Shown here: positions 28,569 through 37,775 of the stretch, one piece after another
Layout: the number at the start of each line of letters is the position of its first letter
How positions within the stretch are numbered: the stretch's first letter is position 1
Made by a program: the position numbers and the translations under genes
Assembly: GCF_017357245.1 (NCBI RefSeq)
Contig: NZ_CP071615.1
Coordinates: 186,001-250,000, forward strand
DNA: 64,000 bases
From: Rhizobium bangladeshense
Lineage (GTDB): Bacteria > Pseudomonadota > Alphaproteobacteria > Rhizobiales > Rhizobiaceae
Direction: 5' to 3'
The notes under the pieces: generated by a model
The model's input: the letters and a program-made list of their open reading frames with translations, nothing else
Told to the model about the DNA's origin: nothing
Database searches by the model: none

Positions 28569-29498
28569 TCACCACTCCTCGTTTCGGAACGCGAAGAAGA
28601 CGTAGAGGGCAACGATGACGTTGACGATTAGCACGGTGATCCAGGTCATGGCGCTGACTAGGCCTATGTTGAAGTTGACAAGGCCCTGCTCGTACAGCGA
28701 GTATCCAAGCGTGCGCGTCGACGTGCCCGGTCCGCCGCGGGTGAGCACAAGTACTGTGTCGAAGGTGTTGAAGATCTGCATGAAGCGCAGCATGACGATG
28801 ATGATCGCGGTGCGCTTGATCAGCGGCAGCTTGATCCGCATCAGGATCGTCCACGCGGACGCCCGATCCAGTCGTGCGGCCTCCAAAATCTCGTCGGGCA
28901 CGGCCAGCAGGCTCGCATAGAGGACGATTGCAAAGAACGGCGTCCACTGCCAGATGTCGACGAAGAGGATGGCCGCGAGTGCTGTCGATGGCGAGCCAAG
29001 AATTCCCTCTGCGGGAACGGGGAGCCAGAGCGACTGCAACAGCCAGCTCAACAGTCCGCCGCCGGGATCATAGAGGTAGCGGAACAAAAAGCCGACGACG
29101 ATGGGCGCGATCGTGGTGGGCAGGATCAGCAGGGCCCGCACGATGTTCATGCCGGGCAGCGCCTTGAGCAGGATGAGCGCGATCGCCAGGCCAAACGTGA
29201 ACTCAAGTGTCGTGCCAAGGATCGACAGGATCAGGGTATTGGTGAGTGCGGCGCGAAAATCGAAGGCGTTAAGCGCCTGCACATAATTTTCGAAGCCAAC
29301 AAACTGGAGCGGCTCCGGGCCGATTTGCAGATTCCAGAAATAGAAGCTCGATCTGAGAGCAAACAGCAACGGGTAGGCGATCAGAGCGAGCAGCATCACC
29401 ACCGAAGGCGCAATCAGCAAGTATGGCAGGTTTCGTCGGATAAAGCTCTTCCGGGCAGGCCCGAAGGCTCGCGGAAAGCGAACAGTTGTCGTGTGCAT
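28569..29498 (-). CDS. ABC sugar importer permease (MalF type)
   Basis: This 309-residue permease has six TM helices, beginning YLLIAPSVVMLLALIAYPLL, and the EAA loop ILEAARLDRASAWTILMRIK. It lies between the binding-protein gene (70-nt gap with a strong hairpin) and the MalG-type permease gene, all on the - strand. Confidence 0.92.
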   Translation of the reverse strand: MHTTTVRFPRAFGPARKSFIRRNLPYLLIAPSVVMLLALIAYPLLFALRSSFYFWNLQIGPEPLQFVGFENYVQALNAFDFRAALTNTLILSILGTTLEFTFGLAIALILLKALPGMNIVRALLILPTTIAPIVVGFLFRYLYDPGGGLLSWLLQSLWLPVPAEGILGSPSTALAAILFVDIWQWTPFFAIVLYASLLAVPDEILEAARLDRASAWTILMRIKLPLIKRTAIIIVMLRFMQIFNTFDTVLVLTRGGPGTSTRTLGYSLYEQGLVNFNIGLVSAMTWITVLIVNVIVALYVFFAFRNEEW

Positions 29499-29527
29499 TG
29501 CCAGATCCAGTTCTTCTTCAATTGGAT

Positions 29528-29553
29528 GCCGGCGCGATCGCTGTCGCGCCGGC
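29528..29553 (-). other. Intercistronic stem-loop after the binding-protein gene
   Basis: GCCGGCGCGA and TCGCGCCGGC form a perfect 10-bp stem with a 6-nt loop and no T run. In binding-protein importer operons such hairpins often protect the upstream mRNA or partly stop transcription, which gives more binding protein than permease. Confidence 0.7.
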
Positions 29554-29568
29554 CCGAGGAGAACTCTG

Positions 29569-31023
29569 TTACTTCTTGGCGATCAGGGCTTTGGCACCGT
29601 CAAGAGAATCCGCGTAGCTGTCCTTTTGATAAGGGATCATGAGATTGCCCTTCAGGATGCTCTCGAACAGGCTGTTGGCGCGCTCCAGGCCGGTCTTCGG
29701 CTCTTCGGTTCCGGTCAATAGCTGGTTCAATGTCAGGCCCAGCACACTTTCGACAGCCGTGTAACCGGGGACCGGCGGGCGTGTGACCTTGCCGTTGCCC
29801 TGCTTCATCATCGCATACTGCACATCGAGGTAGGGATAGATCGCCTTGACTTCCTCGTCTTGATAGAGCGAAACGCGCGCAAAGTCGGAGAACTGGTAGT
29901 TGAGGTCCGGCCAAAGAGCCATTTTCTTCTGCGTGGCCTTCGAGGTCGCCCATTTGATGAAGGCGTAGCCTGCCTCTTGCCTTTCGGAACTGGACGGGAT
30001 GCCAAGACTCCAGCCGCCGAGGCTGACCGTCTGAGGCACGCCCTCAGCTTTCGGTAAGGCTGCGGTTGCATACTTCTCCATGACGTCCGACTTCTTGCCG
30101 GTCATGTAGCCGGAATTCTTGATCAGATAGAAGTACGGGGTCCACCAGTAGAACATGCCGATGTCGCCCTTGGCGAAACGGGTGCCGGCGTCGAACCAGA
30201 CATAATTGATGGCTTCAGGCGGAGACAACTTGTAGAGCTGCCTGTAGACTTCGACAGACTTGATCCATGCGGGGCTTGTCAACTGCGGGGAGAAATCCCA
30301 CGGAGCGGCCGGGAATGATTTGAACCAGTTCGCGCCGTGGCTTGCTGAGACCTGCGTAAACATGTGGACGATCGGCGACGGTTGAGAGCCGCAAACGACG
30401 GTTGGAAAGAGCGGTTTGCCGCCAAATGATTTGCCTTCCATCAACTTCAGGGTGTCAACGTATTTCGTCCAGGTCCAGTCTTCCGACGTCTCGGTCGGCG
30501 GCGCTGCAATGCCGAGTTCGTCAAAGACGTCCTTGCGGTACATAACCCCCTGAGCATAGGCTGCGACCGGCAATGTGCCGATCTGGCCGCGCCAGATGTT
30601 CGAGGAATAAAGGACCTCCGGAATGAAGTCTGTGAGATCGAATTCGTTGTCCTTGGCAATAAAATCATTCAGCGAGATGATCCAGCCGTTGTCGAGATAT
30701 TGCCCGAGCCACATCTGGTCGACGACGATGACATCGGCGTCGGAGGTCTTGGCGACAAAGGCAGAGACGAGGCGCGATTGAAGGGCGTCATAGGAGAGAC
30801 TCTCCAGTTCGACTTTGATGCCGGTTTCCTTCTCGTATTCTGGCACCAGCGCCTTCATTGAGAAAAAGAATGGGTCTTCAACCGACAGGACGCGAACCGT
30901 GTTCGCATCCTGTGCCGCCCCTCGCCGTGGCACGGCCAATGATCCCGCGCCAGCCACAAGAGCTGCGACGGAAGCGCTTTTCAGCAGGTCACGTCGCGAC
31001 ATATTTCCGATATCGATTGTCAT
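29569..31023 (-). CDS. Extracellular sugar-binding protein (family 1), TAT-exported
   Basis: This 484-residue substrate-binding protein has a twin-arginine signal: SRRDLLK at residues 9-15, then a hydrophobic core and a cleavage region around RRGAAQ. The mature part has the family-1 fold (VRVLSVEDPFFFSMKALVPE, DVIVVDQMWLGQYLDNG, WSLGIPSSSERQEAGYAFIK). It delivers a sugar to the two permeases encoded next. It is the first gene of the operon, divergent from the ROK gene at 31310. TAT export of such proteins is known in rhizobia. Confidence 0.92.
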   Translation of the reverse strand: MTIDIGNMSRRDLLKSASVAALVAGAGSLAVPRRGAAQDANTVRVLSVEDPFFFSMKALVPEYEKETGIKVELESLSYDALQSRLVSAFVAKTSDADVIVVDQMWLGQYLDNGWIISLNDFIAKDNEFDLTDFIPEVLYSSNIWRGQIGTLPVAAYAQGVMYRKDVFDELGIAAPPTETSEDWTWTKYVDTLKLMEGKSFGGKPLFPTVVCGSQPSPIVHMFTQVSASHGANWFKSFPAAPWDFSPQLTSPAWIKSVEVYRQLYKLSPPEAINYVWFDAGTRFAKGDIGMFYWWTPYFYLIKNSGYMTGKKSDVMEKYATAALPKAEGVPQTVSLGGWSLGIPSSSERQEAGYAFIKWATSKATQKKMALWPDLNYQFSDFARVSLYQDEEVKAIYPYLDVQYAMMKQGNGKVTRPPVPGYTAVESVLGLTLNQLLTGTEEPKTGLERANSLFESILKGNLMIPYQKDSYADSLDGAKALIAKK

Positions 31024-31135
31024 AAACAGCCTCCTCAGTTGCTTCGTATCCCAACCCCGGCCCTTCAGCGCAGCCCCGGGCTTCCGCTTGTCGATACTGA
31101 GATTGTTACCCCTAATGTGCTTTTTGTAAGCAGTT

Positions 31136-31156
31136 AGTTTGTACCTCGCACAAACT
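31136..31156. promoter_or_regulatory. Candidate ROK operator (AGTTTGT-N7-ACAAACT)
   Basis: A perfect 7-bp inverted repeat with a 7-nt spacer lies between the divergent importer operon and ROK gene, 113 nt from the binding-protein start and 154 nt from the ROK start. Size and place suit a dimeric sugar-responsive repressor. Confidence 0.6.
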
Positions 31157-31309
31157 TATGTTAGTGTCAAGAAGTTGTCGCGGCTAAAATTTCCGCGCTG
31201 TACCGCGGTTATCATCGACGTCCTGCTTGCATCACCGGAAAGGGCCTTGTGCTGTATGGCCGTTCGATAATGTAAGGGCTAAAAGGATCCGGTAGATTGG
31301 AGAAGAGAA

Positions 31310-32569
31310 TTGAAGTTTGAGAGCCAGCCGTCCTATTCGTTGGGCCGGCGCACCCCTGCAAGCAGAGAAGTCGCCGCCGGCGAGAACGGCGGCAACGTGA
31401 CACTTGTCTCCCAATCGGCACTTGGCGCGATAAACCGCGGTCGCGTCCTTCAAGCCTTATATGATAACGGACCCAAAAGCCGGGCAGATCTCGCTCGACT
31501 TGCAGGTGTCAACCGGACCACGATAACCGGTATTGTGCAGCCGATGATCGAAGACCAGCTTCTTGTTGAGGGAGATGCGTCGCCTTCCGACGTCAAAGGC
31601 GGCAAGCCGGCTCGTCCGCTTTATTTTAACCCCGATGCACCGATGCTTGGCGCTGTCCTCCTTCTGCCCGGCACGATACAATCATGCCTCGTGGCCTTAA
31701 CCGGCGAGATCAAGGCCGTTACGAAAGCTGAGTTTGATCCGCATGGCGACACAGAAGCATTCATCGCTGTCATGACGAAGACGCTTACTGCCACACTGTC
31801 TCAGGCCCAGCGGGCACCGTTTGGCATTGGCGTGGCTTCTGCTGGAATGATCGACAGTGACAAAGGAACAATTCTTACCGTCAACCTTGCTCCCGTTCTA
31901 ACGGGACTACCTCTTGTAGCGATACTACAAGAACGCTTCTCTCTTCCCGTTGTTATCGATCATCACCCTCGTGCTTTGCTTGTTGGGGACAGATGGTTCG
32001 GGCCCGGCCGCGGCCAACAAAATTTTGCAGCGGTCTATACCGGCGAGGTGCTCGGCGGCGCCTTCTTCATCGACGGCAAGGTCTATCGTGGACTCGCCGG
32101 ATCCGGCGGTGAGCTCGGGCACAGCGTGGTTCAGATCGACGGTGCCCTTTGCAATTGTGGAAAGCACGGTTGCTGGGAGACGGTAGCTGCCCTTCCGTGG
32201 CTACGAAAAGAAGCCGCCCGAATGGGCTTGCCACATCCCCGAAGCGTCACCTGTGCCAGACTTGTCAAGGAAACAGACGAAGGCTCGAATGCGGCAGAGG
32301 AACTTCTCGACCGTTATACACGGAACGTGGCTTTCGGCATCGTCAACCTGCAGCAAACACTGTCCCTCAACTCCTACGTCCTTCATGGAGACGTCGCCGG
32401 AGGCGGAATGAAGGCTGCAGAGCTGATCAGGCAGCATGTCGAACAGTTGGTGGTGAAGAGACCTGGTCAGGAGATATCGATCACGGTGAATGGTATCGGC
32501 GAAGGCCATACGGCTCTGCGGGGCGCCGCGGGTCTGGTTTTATCCAGCCACCTCAAGCTGGTCATTTGA
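31310..32569 (+). CDS. ROK-family regulator of the adjacent importer
   Basis: This 419-residue ROK protein has an N-terminal winged HTH (GRVLQALYDNGPKSRADLAR, LAGVNRTTITGIVQPMIED), a sugar-kinase-like fold, the ROK zinc motif CNCGKHGCWE and GSGGELGH. A TTG start at 31310 is likely: GGAGAAGAG lies just upstream and no ATG is in frame before the HTH. It is divergent from the sugar importer operon and probably represses it until the sugar binds. It is a close paralogue of the ROK gene at 21955. Confidence 0.88.
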   Translation: MKFESQPSYSLGRRTPASREVAAGENGGNVTLVSQSALGAINRGRVLQALYDNGPKSRADLARLAGVNRTTITGIVQPMIEDQLLVEGDASPSDVKGGKPARPLYFNPDAPMLGAVLLLPGTIQSCLVALTGEIKAVTKAEFDPHGDTEAFIAVMTKTLTATLSQAQRAPFGIGVASAGMIDSDKGTILTVNLAPVLTGLPLVAILQERFSLPVVIDHHPRALLVGDRWFGPGRGQQNFAAVYTGEVLGGAFFIDGKVYRGLAGSGGELGHSVVQIDGALCNCGKHGCWETVAALPWLRKEAARMGLPHPRSVTCARLVKETDEGSNAAEELLDRYTRNVAFGIVNLQQTLSLNSYVLHGDVAGGGMKAAELIRQHVEQLVVKRPGQEISITVNGIGEGHTALRGAAGLVLSSHLKLVI

Positions 32570-32688
32570 GGCCTTATAGCGGTACCGATATGCAACGAAG
32601 GGGCTTGCGGACCTGTTGTGTCGGTTCGCGCCGAGCAAGGCCTGCCCAGTAGGCTTCTTAAAGAGACCCAGGCGCGCCGTCGAATTAT

Positions 32689-33855
32689 CTAGGGTCGGGA
32701 TTTTGGCTTGCGACCGTTAAGGTAGGGACTGCCATCGTCTGCGACGGCGGCTGAAAAGAGAGAGGCAAAGAACGGTATGCAGGCGGCCCCGATCGCGCCG
32801 GCGCGAGGGCCAAGTCGGGAGGCCTCGACTGCAGCGACCTCCAAGCCGCGCGACGGACCAATGATTGACTGACTGGAAATTGCACCTACCAGCTTGTCTG
32901 TTACGAGTGCTGGCAGCCGTCCCCCAAGGACAATCAGCGCGGGGTCGAACATCGCCGTTGCAACACGTACCGTCTCGCTGAGCTGCTTTCCGGCGCGTTC
33001 TATCCAGGCTCCTAAAGCCACTTCGGCGCTGTCTGGCAACCGCTCGAGATCGATGAAGTCGTGGATGGCGAAGCCGGTACTGTTGAGGGCGGCAAAAAGA
33101 TCTTGGCCGGATGGGCGCGGCTGGTCGTACGGGTATAGAACTCCGGGCAGGCAGGCGTTTCCATTGATGCCGCGGTACGGTCGCCCGTCGATAACCGCGC
33201 CTCCCCCGACGCCGTGTCCGATGTGAATGAAGAACATTGGATCAGGCTGCGGGATGCGTCCGCCGAACACATATTCTCCGAGCGCTGCAGCTGTTCCATC
33301 ATTCTCGATGTAATAGGGCGCCTCGAAAGTCGCTTTAAAAGCTTGGTCCGCCTCACCATCATCGAAAGCCGGGAAGAAGCTATGGGCCTTGAGGATATTC
33401 GACATCGTGCCGAAATTGCCGGGCACCGAGCAGCCGATCCCGAGAAGGCGATCCCTTGGGGTGCCAAGGTCGTCCAGCATCGCTGCAATAGCCTCCTGCG
33501 CCGCCTCTGCCACAGACAAAGCCGCGCTGGTTTCGATGTCGGCTGAGCGGGAGGTAAGAATCCTACCCGCTAGATCAACAATTGCTACCTCCATTCGGGA
33601 GACCGAGAATGTTATTCCTGCGGAAAGATACCGGTCAGCCCGCAAGCTCAGCAAGCGCCGAGGCTGGCCTTGGGCGCCGGTCCGCTCGACCACCTCGATC
33701 AGAAGTCCGATCTCAATTAAGCGACCTATCAGCCGAGTTACAGAAGCACCCGTCATGCCGGACCGTTCGGCCAGGTCGACGCGCGCAATCTTCTTGCCCA
33801 CGAAAATCAGTTCGACCAGTCGTCGTTCGTTCCGTGAAAGGTCCATTGGTTCCAA
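32689..33855 (-). CDS. ROK-family regulator lacking the zinc motif
   Basis: This regulator of up to 388 residues has an N-terminal HTH (LVELIFVGKKIARVDLAERS, GMTGASVTRLIGRLIEIG) and a ROK kinase-like domain (YYIENDGTAAALGEY, HIGHGVGGGAVIDG). The usual C.CG..GC.E zinc motif is absent and replaced by an INGNACLPGVLYPY segment, so it is a distant relative of the two other ROK proteins. The start may be the TTG at 33855 (GAGG upstream) or the ATG at 33846. It is divergent from the importer at 33993 and is its probable regulator. Confidence 0.87.
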   Translation of the reverse strand: MEPMDLSRNERRLVELIFVGKKIARVDLAERSGMTGASVTRLIGRLIEIGLLIEVVERTGAQGQPRRLLSLRADRYLSAGITFSVSRMEVAIVDLAGRILTSRSADIETSAALSVAEAAQEAIAAMLDDLGTPRDRLLGIGCSVPGNFGTMSNILKAHSFFPAFDDGEADQAFKATFEAPYYIENDGTAAALGEYVFGGRIPQPDPMFFIHIGHGVGGGAVIDGRPYRGINGNACLPGVLYPYDQPRPSGQDLFAALNSTGFAIHDFIDLERLPDSAEVALGAWIERAGKQLSETVRVATAMFDPALIVLGGRLPALVTDKLVGAISSQSIIGPSRGLEVAAVEASRLGPRAGAIGAACIPFFASLFSAAVADDGSPYLNGRKPKSRP

Positions 33856-33903
33856 GAGTGCCTCAAATCATTAGCAGCAGAAGAGCTATTGCAATATATA
33901 TTA

Positions 33904-33920
33904 AATTACGCAATGTAATT
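33904..33920. promoter_or_regulatory. Candidate operator (AATTAC-N5-GTAATT)
   Basis: An inverted repeat of two 6-bp arms sits in the AT-rich divergent region between the ROK gene and the second importer. ATTGC/GCAAT arms extend around it. It is the obvious candidate site for the neighbouring ROK regulator. Confidence 0.5.
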
Positions 33921-33992
33921 AAACTGTCACGAAGCTCCATTAAGAAAGCGCCAACCAGGGATGACTGGCCAAACTGAAACGAGAGGAACACC

Positions 33993-34997
33993 ATGCATCA
34001 GATCAAACGTTTATTGACCCTGGCAGCCGTGCTGATCGCGGTCACCTCTCCGGTCTTGGCCCATAGTCTTGTCGTTTATTCCCCTCAGGGAGAAGAGAAC
34101 GTTCAGTGGATAATCGACCAGGCTAAAGCCGCCGGTCACGATGTGCAGTTTCTGCGCGCACCCGGAGGAGAACTTTTTGATCGGCTGGTCGCCGAGAAGA
34201 ACAACCCCCAGGCCGATGTCGTACTGGGTATGGTCGACACGTCTATGGCTTTGCTCAAAAAGAACGGCCTGTTCCAGCCATACATACCAGCCTGGGCGGC
34301 GGACCTCCCTGCGCAATACAAGGACAAGGAAGGCATTGTCTACAAATTCTGGAGCACACCGGTTGTCATCGCCTTTGATCCCGACAAGCTTGCCGCTGAG
34401 CGGGCGCCGAAAAGCTGGCTGGACCTGACAAGGGGCGAATACAAAGGCAAATACGTCATCGGCAACACCGCCTGGCAGACGACAAGGGTCTATCTGGCCG
34501 GCATCTTGGCCCGATTCCTCGACGACAAGGGCGAAGTCACTCAGGCTGGATGGGATTTTCTTGGCGCATTCTATGCGAACGCCATCGTTGTCGATGACGC
34601 CGATGCGCGCAAGGAAGCCTTCAAATCGGGCGGTGCGATCATCAATCTGAACTGGTTCGGCGGCGCCATCAAGGACGCCAAGGAGCTCGGCATGCAAGTC
34701 AAGGTCATTGACCCGGAAGGTGGCACGCCGGTCATCTCCGAAGGCGTGGCGATCATGGCGGGAACCGATCAGTTGGAGCAGGCAAAGGCATTCGTCGACT
34801 GGTTCGGCTCTGCCGATGTCATGGCCAGCTACGCCAAAAAGTTCGGTCAGGTTCCGGTGCTGCCGGCGGCGCTGGCTAAATCACCGCCAGAGGTGCAGGC
34901 GAATGCGGAAGTAGTCAAGGCGCAGCCGATCGACTGGGATGCGATCGCGCCCAAACTGGACGGCTGGTTGCAGAAGATCGAGCTTGAAATCCGGTGA
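33993..34997 (+). CDS. ABC importer periplasmic binding protein (FbpA/PotD-like)
   Basis: This 334-residue protein has a Sec signal peptide (LLTLAAVLIAVTSPVLAHS) and a family-1 binding fold (LVVYSPQGEENVQWIIDQA, ADVVLGMVDTSMALLKKNG, GGTPVISEGVAIMAGTDQ). It looks like the iron/polyamine/phosphonate-type group, but the context (ROK regulator and sugar isomerase) suggests a sugar-derived ligand. Metal-binding Tyr pairs typical of FbpA are not evident. It is the first gene of a four-gene + strand operon. Confidence 0.87.
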   Translation: MHQIKRLLTLAAVLIAVTSPVLAHSLVVYSPQGEENVQWIIDQAKAAGHDVQFLRAPGGELFDRLVAEKNNPQADVVLGMVDTSMALLKKNGLFQPYIPAWAADLPAQYKDKEGIVYKFWSTPVVIAFDPDKLAAERAPKSWLDLTRGEYKGKYVIGNTAWQTTRVYLAGILARFLDDKGEVTQAGWDFLGAFYANAIVVDDADARKEAFKSGGAIINLNWFGGAIKDAKELGMQVKVIDPEGGTPVISEGVAIMAGTDQLEQAKAFVDWFGSADVMASYAKKFGQVPVLPAALAKSPPEVQANAEVVKAQPIDWDAIAPKLDGWLQKIELEIR

Positions 34998-35047
34998 GAA
35001 TGTAGGGCCGGGCGACGCAGATCGCCAGGCTTCTCAGGAGTATTATT

Positions 35048-36052
35048 ATGCCGACCCCGATCCTCATCATCGATAAACTGCATATTGGCTACGGCGACAA
35101 GGTGGTCATCCGCGACCTCTCGCTTGAGATTCACGAAGGCGAGTTCGTTGCTCTGCTCGGGGCTTCCGGCAGCGGCAAATCCAGCGTTCTAAGGACCCTG
35201 GCCGGCTTTCATCCGGTCATGAGCGGTCGGATTATCCTTGAAGGAAAAGATATTACCATCGCTCCTCCGGAGCGGCGCAATGTCGGCATGGTATTCCAAA
35301 ACTATGCGCTGTTTCCAACGATGACGGCTTTCGAGAATATCGCCTTTGCTTTGCGTGTGGCGAAAATGCCGCAGAGCGAGATTGGCAAGCGTGTCGCCCA
35401 GATCGCCGAAACATCCGGGATTACGGAGCAACTGCACAAGAAGCCATCGACCATGTCAGGCGGGCAACAACAGCGGGTCGCGATTGCGCGCGCGCTCGTC
35501 GCGGGCTCCAAGATGCTTTTGTTCGACGAACCATTGTCCAATCTCGACGCCAAGGTGCGAGTGACGATGCGCCGCGAGATCAAGAGGCTCCAGCAGGAAT
35601 TTGGCTTCACGGCAGTCTTTGTCACGCATGATCAGGAAGATGCACTCACGATGTCCGACACGATCGTCGTGCTGGCGAACGGTGGCGTTGAACAGATCGG
35701 TGACGGACGTACTCTTTATCGGAAGCCCGCGACGCCGTTCATCTGCGAGTTTATCGGCACCGCCAACGAACTGCTCGCACCGGTTGTCGCGCAAATTCTA
35801 GGCCCCGACGTTCGGGGGCGCATCTTTGTCCGCCACGAAGATGTGTGTGTCGGGAAAGCGGTAGAAGCCGGGTTGCCGGCGACCGTCCGCCATGTGGAAT
35901 TTCTTGGCGCGCACAGCCGCATCGACCTGGATGCCGGCGGGCATTTCATTTCGGCCGCCAGGATGGGGCACGAGTTACCCGAAATCGGTGAGACCGTGTC
36001 CTGGACGATCCGGCCGGGCTCGGTGCATATCTTCGCGGAAGCGGACAGATGA
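35048..36052 (+). CDS. ABC importer ATPase (PotA/FbpC type)
   Basis: This 334-residue ATPase has Walker A GASGSGKSS (residues 38-46), Q-loop VFQNYALFPT, signature MSGGQQQR, Walker B MLLFDEPLSNLD, switch His VTHDQE and a TOBE domain near the C-terminus. Its last 4 nt overlap the permease start (ATGA), so translation is coupled. Confidence 0.93.
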   Translation: MPTPILIIDKLHIGYGDKVVIRDLSLEIHEGEFVALLGASGSGKSSVLRTLAGFHPVMSGRIILEGKDITIAPPERRNVGMVFQNYALFPTMTAFENIAFALRVAKMPQSEIGKRVAQIAETSGITEQLHKKPSTMSGGQQQRVAIARALVAGSKMLLFDEPLSNLDAKVRVTMRREIKRLQQEFGFTAVFVTHDQEDALTMSDTIVVLANGGVEQIGDGRTLYRKPATPFICEFIGTANELLAPVVAQILGPDVRGRIFVRHEDVCVGKAVEAGLPATVRHVEFLGAHSRIDLDAGGHFISAARMGHELPEIGETVSWTIRPGSVHIFAEADR

Positions 36053-37758
36053 ACCGCGCGGCTGCCGTCGAGCGCGTAGTCTATTGGATCGGGTTGGCGG
36101 CCCTGATCTGGATCGTCGTCACCTTCCTGATACTGCCGCTGGTCGCGTCACTTCATGCGGCATTTTTCAAGGACGGCAGCCTGGTGGTCGGCCAGATCGT
36201 AAGCGAACTTTCAAGATCACGAAGAGTGCGCGCTGCGCTTTGGAACACGGTCTGGATGACGTCAGCTACCATGGTCACGGTGACCATTGTCGGGATTTTC
36301 CAGGTGGTCGTCCTTGAATATTTTCACGTACGCGGTCGCGCACTCTTGAAAATTGCCTATGCAACGCCGCTGGTCTTCGGCGGTGTCGTTGCGGCGGCGG
36401 GCTACAACTTCACCTATGGTCCTGGAGGTGCGGTAACACATTTGGTGAAGGCGATCATTCCAGGCCTGCCGCAAGACTGGTTCACCGGCTGGTTCGGCGT
36501 GCTCTTCACGCATACCTTTCTGATGACCAGCTTTTACTATCTTTTTCTGCGTGCCGCGATGCGCCGCGTCGACTACGCAACCATCGAAGCCGCGCGCAGT
36601 ATGGGTGCCTCGGAATATACGATCCTGTGGCGTGTGGTACTGCCCGCAATCATGCCAACGCTCCTCGCTGTCATCCTTCTCACCCTTTACACTGCGATCA
36701 GCTCTTTCGCCGCCCCTCAGGTGCTGGGCGGTCGCGATTTCCATATGCTGAGCCAGATGGTGCTCACTCTGAACAGCCTGCGCCGTCCCGACATGGCCGC
36801 CTTACTGGCGCTTATGATGGGACTGTGTCTCATGGTGCTTATCCTGCTGTCTCAATATTACGAAGCGCGCGGCTCCCATGTCGGCGGCGCAAAAGCGACT
36901 GCGCCCATCCAGTTACGCAAAATTTGCAGCCCGATCGGCAATGCGTTGCTACATTTTTTTGCCTATCTTCTCGTGGCTATTTATGCGGTGCCGATCGCTC
37001 TTGTCGTACTCTTCTCCTTCGCCCCGGCCGCGAGCATCGGCATCGAAGTGATCCCATCCAGCCTGACACTGAAGAACTATGCCCGCGTCTTTACCGAAGG
37101 CACCGCCTTTCTTCCGTTCTTCAACTCCATAGTGATGAGCCTTGTCGCGGTATCGGCGGCGCTCGTCGTTACACTGTTTGCCGTCCCGGTTATTCTTGGC
37201 CGGCGCAGTTGGCTAACGCGCCTTCTGGACATCACTTTCTTCCTGCCATGGGTAGTTCCTAGTATTCTGCTCGCTGTCGGGCTGATCGTCACCTTCGATA
37301 CGCCAAACCCACTCGTTGGAAACGCAGTTCTCCTCGGCGGCTACTGGCTCCTGCCGATTGGCTATGCCATCGTCGCCTTGCCCATTATGGTGAGGTTTCT
37401 GCGGGCAGCCTTCGTAGGAATCGATCCGGCCTATAACGAGGCGGCCCGCTCGATGGGCGCCACTGGTCTCTATCGCTATCGCCGCATCATTCTGCCGATA
37501 GTGACGCCGACTGGAATCCTCGTCGCCGGGATGGTCTTCAACGATCTCCTGTCGGAATACCCCCTGTCGGCGTTTTTATACAACGTCAACAATAAACCGC
37601 TGCCGATTGCAATCGTAGACAGCTCGCTGTCTGTCGATCCTGAACAGGCCGCGCTCAACCTTGTCTATGTCACTCTGATCATGGCGTTTTCAATGGCGAT
37701 CATTCTGTTGGCCGAGCGCATAGGCCTTGGCAAAGGTCCAGAAACCACAACATTGTAG
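36049..37758 (+). CDS. ABC importer double permease (FbpB-like fusion)
   Basis: This 569-residue protein contains two complete permease units of about six TM helices each. Two EAA loops are visible: IEAARSMGASEYTILWRVVLP in the first half and NEAARSMGATGLYRYRRIIL in the second. Such fusions replace the usual permease pair in ferric/phosphonate-type importers. It follows the ATPase gene with a 4-nt overlap and precedes the TIM-barrel gene by 17 nt. Confidence 0.93.
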   Translation: MNRAAAVERVVYWIGLAALIWIVVTFLILPLVASLHAAFFKDGSLVVGQIVSELSRSRRVRAALWNTVWMTSATMVTVTIVGIFQVVVLEYFHVRGRALLKIAYATPLVFGGVVAAAGYNFTYGPGGAVTHLVKAIIPGLPQDWFTGWFGVLFTHTFLMTSFYYLFLRAAMRRVDYATIEAARSMGASEYTILWRVVLPAIMPTLLAVILLTLYTAISSFAAPQVLGGRDFHMLSQMVLTLNSLRRPDMAALLALMMGLCLMVLILLSQYYEARGSHVGGAKATAPIQLRKICSPIGNALLHFFAYLLVAIYAVPIALVVLFSFAPAASIGIEVIPSSLTLKNYARVFTEGTAFLPFFNSIVMSLVAVSAALVVTLFAVPVILGRRSWLTRLLDITFFLPWVVPSILLAVGLIVTFDTPNPLVGNAVLLGGYWLLPIGYAIVALPIMVRFLRAAFVGIDPAYNEAARSMGATGLYRYRRIILPIVTPTGILVAGMVFNDLLSEYPLSAFLYNVNNKPLPIAIVDSSLSVDPEQAALNLVYVTLIMAFSMAIILLAERIGLGKGPETTTL

Positions 37759-37775
37759 AACCGGAGACTGATCCA

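Noticed and set aside
32149..32652. 167-codon frame overlapping the ROK gene
   Set aside because: It is out of frame with a conserved regulator and Arg-rich, typical of a shadow frame.
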